From assembly GCA_003520545.1 (NCBI GenBank), contig DOUP01000063.1:1-16214 (forward strand): 16,214 bases of DNA. Reading direction: 5' to 3'. Position 1 is the stretch's first letter. Each line of letters begins with the position of its first letter. This document shows, in pieces, positions 14,439 through 16,214 of the stretch. The notes under the pieces are model-generated. The model saw only the letters and a program-made list of their open reading frames with translations, did not search any database and was not told the origin of the DNA. A program made the position numbers and the translations under genes. Origin of the DNA: Maritimibacter sp. GTDB lineage: Bacteria; Pseudomonadota; Alphaproteobacteria; Rhodobacterales; Rhodobacteraceae.

Positions 14439-15395
14439 ATGCGTAAGCTCGCATCACTAATGACATGTACCGTTCTCGCAGGGGCCTTTGCGCTGCCGGC
14501 GCAGGCCGAGTTCCCGGAAAAGCCGGTGAAGCTGGTCGTGCCGTTCTCGGCCGGGGGCGGGACGGATTCGCTGGCGCGTGCCGTGCAGGCCGCGGTCGAA
14601 CGCGAAAACCTGATGTCCGTCCCGCTGGTCGTCGTCAATGCAGACGGCGCGGCAGGGACGGTCGGCACCCGCCAGGTTCTGAACGCTGAACCCGACGGCT
14701 ACACGATCTTGCAGATTCACCAGGAAATGTTCTCGGCCTCGGCCATCGACCGGGTCGAATACACGCCCATGGACCTAGAGCCGGTCTTGCAGGCGTCCAG
14801 AGGCTGTCTCTGGGTCGCGGTCCCGCAGGACTCGCCCTACCAGACACTCGACGATCTGATCGAAGCGGCGAAGACAGAAGGCCGGGCGCTGAAACAGGCC
14901 GACGATATCGGCAGTGTCACCCATTTCCCCGCCGCGCAGCTGATGCAGCAGACCGGCACGGAATGGACCATCGTTCCGACCGGCGGCACCTCCAAGCGGT
15001 TCGCAGCGCTCAAGGGTGGGTTCAGCGACTTCGCCTTCCTGTCGCCGCCGTGGATCGAGCGGGGTGCAGAGGATCTGCGTGGCCTGGCGTCCCTTGGCCC
15101 GGACCGGTTCGACAACGCGCCGGATATGCCCACCGCGAAAGAGCAGGGCTACGACGTCGAAGCCTGTCTCGTGCGCAGGTACTGGGCACCCGAGGGAACG
15201 CCCGAAGACGTGGTTTCCAAGCTGGCTGATGTTCTGGAAGCCGCGCTGAACACGGAAGAGGTTCAATCCTACGTGGAAAGTTCGGGCGAAGACCTCGCAA
15301 TCCTGCGCGGGGAGGAGCTGCGGGAGGCCGTGAAGGCCGAGTACCAAAGCTTCCTCGACGTGGCGGATGTGGTAAAGGCGACCGCTGGCCAATAG
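14439..15395 (+). CDS. tctC: TTT transporter periplasmic solute-binding protein TctC
   Basis: This 318-residue Bug/TctC-family binding protein has a clear signal peptide (residues 1-23, ALPAQA|EF). The mature part begins FPEKPVKLVVPFSAGGGTDSLAR, the family hallmark for the first ligand-contacting loop, quoted here as a landmark around residues 25-46. NADGAAGTVGTRQVLNAEPDGYT (66-88 region) and APEGTPEDVVSKL near 230-245 are also standard. Length matches the usual 300-325. Such proteins bind carboxylates and other small organic acids and deliver them to TctAB. Given the neighbours, the ligand may be a 2-hydroxy acid, but binding residues do not reveal it. The ATG follows a strong AGGAG. A hairpin lies between it and tctB. 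Confidence 0.92.
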   Translation: MRKLASLMTCTVLAGAFALPAQAEFPEKPVKLVVPFSAGGGTDSLARAVQAAVERENLMSVPLVVVNADGAAGTVGTRQVLNAEPDGYTILQIHQEMFSASAIDRVEYTPMDLEPVLQASRGCLWVAVPQDSPYQTLDDLIEAAKTEGRALKQADDIGSVTHFPAAQLMQQTGTEWTIVPTGGTSKRFAALKGGFSDFAFLSPPWIERGAEDLRGLASLGPDRFDNAPDMPTAKEQGYDVEACLVRRYWAPEGTPEDVVSKLADVLEAALNTEEVQSYVESSGEDLAILRGEELREAVKAEYQSFLDVADVVKATAGQ

Positions 15396-15424
15396 GGCTG
15401 GACACCTTTCTTATCGCCTCCTGA

Positions 15425-15454
15425 CCGCCACGCTCCCCTCCCGGAGCGTGGCGG
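15425..15454 (+). terminator. Strong hairpin between tctC and tctB (processing or attenuating element)
   Basis: A perfect 12-base stem (15425-15436 with 15443-15454, CCGCCACGCTCC and its complement) closes a 6-base loop. There is no T-run after it, so it is unlikely to be a full terminator. In such a position it could protect the 3' end of tctC mRNA or partly stop transcription, giving more binding protein than membrane subunits. Confidence 0.6.
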
Positions 15455-15487
15455 CACTCACCGTAAAGGCATCCAGGACAGTCCGTC

Positions 15488-15958
15488 ATGCACCCAATTC
15501 GCCGACAACAAGCCCCAGAGATCCTGTTTCTCATCCTCATGTCCGTGGCCGGGGGCGCGAGCCTTTCGTCCGGTCTCGCCATGCCGACCCCGCAATGGGA
15601 GGTTATCGGGTCCGGGGCCTTTCCCCGCGCCTTGGGGGCCCTTGCGCTTGTGCTGGCCGCGTTGAAAGCGGTGTCCGTGATCCGCGCCGGAGAGCCAGCG
15701 CCGCTTGAGGGCGGGCGGGGGTTCTACGGGATCGGTCGCGTTGCGCTCAGTTTTGCGGTGATGTCGCTCTATACCGCCTCCTTATCCTGGCGTGTTCTGC
15801 CTTTTGCCGCGACCAGCGCCGTGTTCTGCTTCGTCTTCTTCGTGGTGCTGTCCGGCGAGCGACGACCGGGCCGGCTGCTTCTCGCCGCCGCGGTGTCGAC
15901 GGGCTTTGCCGTCGCGGTGCAGCTCATCTTCACCCGTTTCCTTTATATCGACATCTGA
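15488..15958 (+). CDS. tctB: TTT transporter small membrane subunit TctB
   Basis: This 156-residue protein has four predicted membrane segments (about 11-32, 45-65, 83-105 and 108-150, the last region containing two close helices). Its length and layout are typical of TctB. The segments GSGAFPRALGALALVLAALK (41-60) and FVFFVVLSGERR fit the family. It partners TctA in the inner membrane; sequence conservation in this family is low, so context carries weight. The ATG at 15488 has only a modest AGGA about ten bases upstream. It lies 92 bases after tctC and eight bases before tctA. Confidence 0.85.
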   Translation: MHPIRRQQAPEILFLILMSVAGGASLSSGLAMPTPQWEVIGSGAFPRALGALALVLAALKAVSVIRAGEPAPLEGGRGFYGIGRVALSFAVMSLYTASLSWRVLPFAATSAVFCFVFFVVLSGERRPGRLLLAAAVSTGFAVAVQLIFTRFLYIDI

Positions 15959-15966
15959 GGCCCGCG

Positions 15967-16214
15967 ATGATCGAAGCCTATATCCACGTCTTCACGACCG
16001 GCCTTTTCTGGGTGGTGCTCGGCACCGCGGTTGGCATTTTCATCGGGTCCATTCCCGGTCTGTCCGGCGCGATGATCATCTCGCTTGCGCTGCCGATGAC
16101 CTATTTCATGACCGGGCAGGATGCGCTGCTTCTGCTCGTGTCCATGTATATCGGCGCGACGACCGGCGGGTTGCTCAGCGCGATGCTGATGAAAATGCCC
16201 GGCACCGAAGCGGC
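15967..16214 (+). CDS. tctA: TTT transporter large permease TctA, N-terminal part (cut by window edge)
   Basis: The first 82 codons of TctA run off the right edge. The reading begins MIEAYIHVFTTGLFWVVLG and shows the hallmark GIFIGSIPGLSGAM motif (residues 24-37), then ALPMTYFM, and SMYIGATTGGLLSAMLMKMPGT (residues 58-80, landmark only). These match the two signature loops at the start of TctA proteins. The full protein normally has about 500 residues and a dozen membrane helices, using proton or sodium gradients to drive uptake from TctC. GAGG lies just before the ATG at 15967. Confidence 0.92.
   Translation, partial: MIEAYIHVFTTGLFWVVLGTAVGIFIGSIPGLSGAMIISLALPMTYFMTGQDALLLLVSMYIGATTGGLLSAMLMKMPGTEA

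Noticed and set aside
1..16214. Defence system, CRISPR array, prophage or insertion sequence
   Set aside because: No spaced repeats, transposase, integrase, toxin-antitoxin or nuclease-like protein was seen; all recognised genes are transport, metabolic or regulatory.

Overview
The window looks like chromosomal DNA of an alphaproteobacterium, most likely Rhodobacteraceae (Roseobacter-like). The grounds are high G+C, tightly overlapping genes, an hmu haem locus carrying its own exbB-exbD-exbD-tonB set, a TGA-N9-TCA iron-type palindrome, and a tripartite tricarboxylate transporter (TTT) operon. The genus is an inference from gene content and style only. No rRNA, tRNA, CRISPR array, insertion sequence or attachment site was seen.

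Region 1 (1-6653) is a haem acquisition locus. A TonB-dependent receptor (hmuR, minus strand, cut by the left edge) diverges from hmuS-hmuT-hmuU-hmuV-exbB-exbD1-exbD2-tonB on the plus strand. The divergent gap holds an iron-box-like palindrome lying on a good candidate hmuR promoter. Haem would cross the outer membrane through HmuR, powered by ExbB/ExbD/TonB. HmuT would bind it in the periplasm, HmuUV would import it, and HmuS would handle or degrade it in the cytoplasm. Most junctions overlap or are under 15 bases, which suggests one translationally coupled transcript. A hairpin follows tonB. The second ExbD has Asn in place of the key membrane Asp.

Region 2 (6668-12498) has a MarR-type regulator (minus) divergent from iorA-iorB-mdlB (plus). 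iorA and iorB encode an indolepyruvate-type 2-oxoacid:ferredoxin oxidoreductase, with an unusually long beta subunit. mdlB encodes an FMN enzyme very close to (S)-mandelate dehydrogenase. Two near-identical AT-rich motifs in the intergenic gap are candidate operators.

Region 3 (12511-16214) has a second MarR-type regulator and an enolase-superfamily (mandelate racemase/muconate lactonizing) protein, both minus. Divergent from these on the plus strand is tctC-tctB-tctA (tctA cut by the right edge), a TTT uptake system. A strong hairpin lies between tctC and tctB.

Inferred working model for regions 2 and 3: TctCBA imports an organic, probably aromatic 2-hydroxy acid. The enolase-superfamily enzyme may adjust it, MdlB oxidises it to a 2-oxo acid, and IorAB converts that to an acyl-CoA plus reduced ferredoxin. 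The two MarR proteins would sense substrate or intermediate. The substrate cannot be read from sequence.
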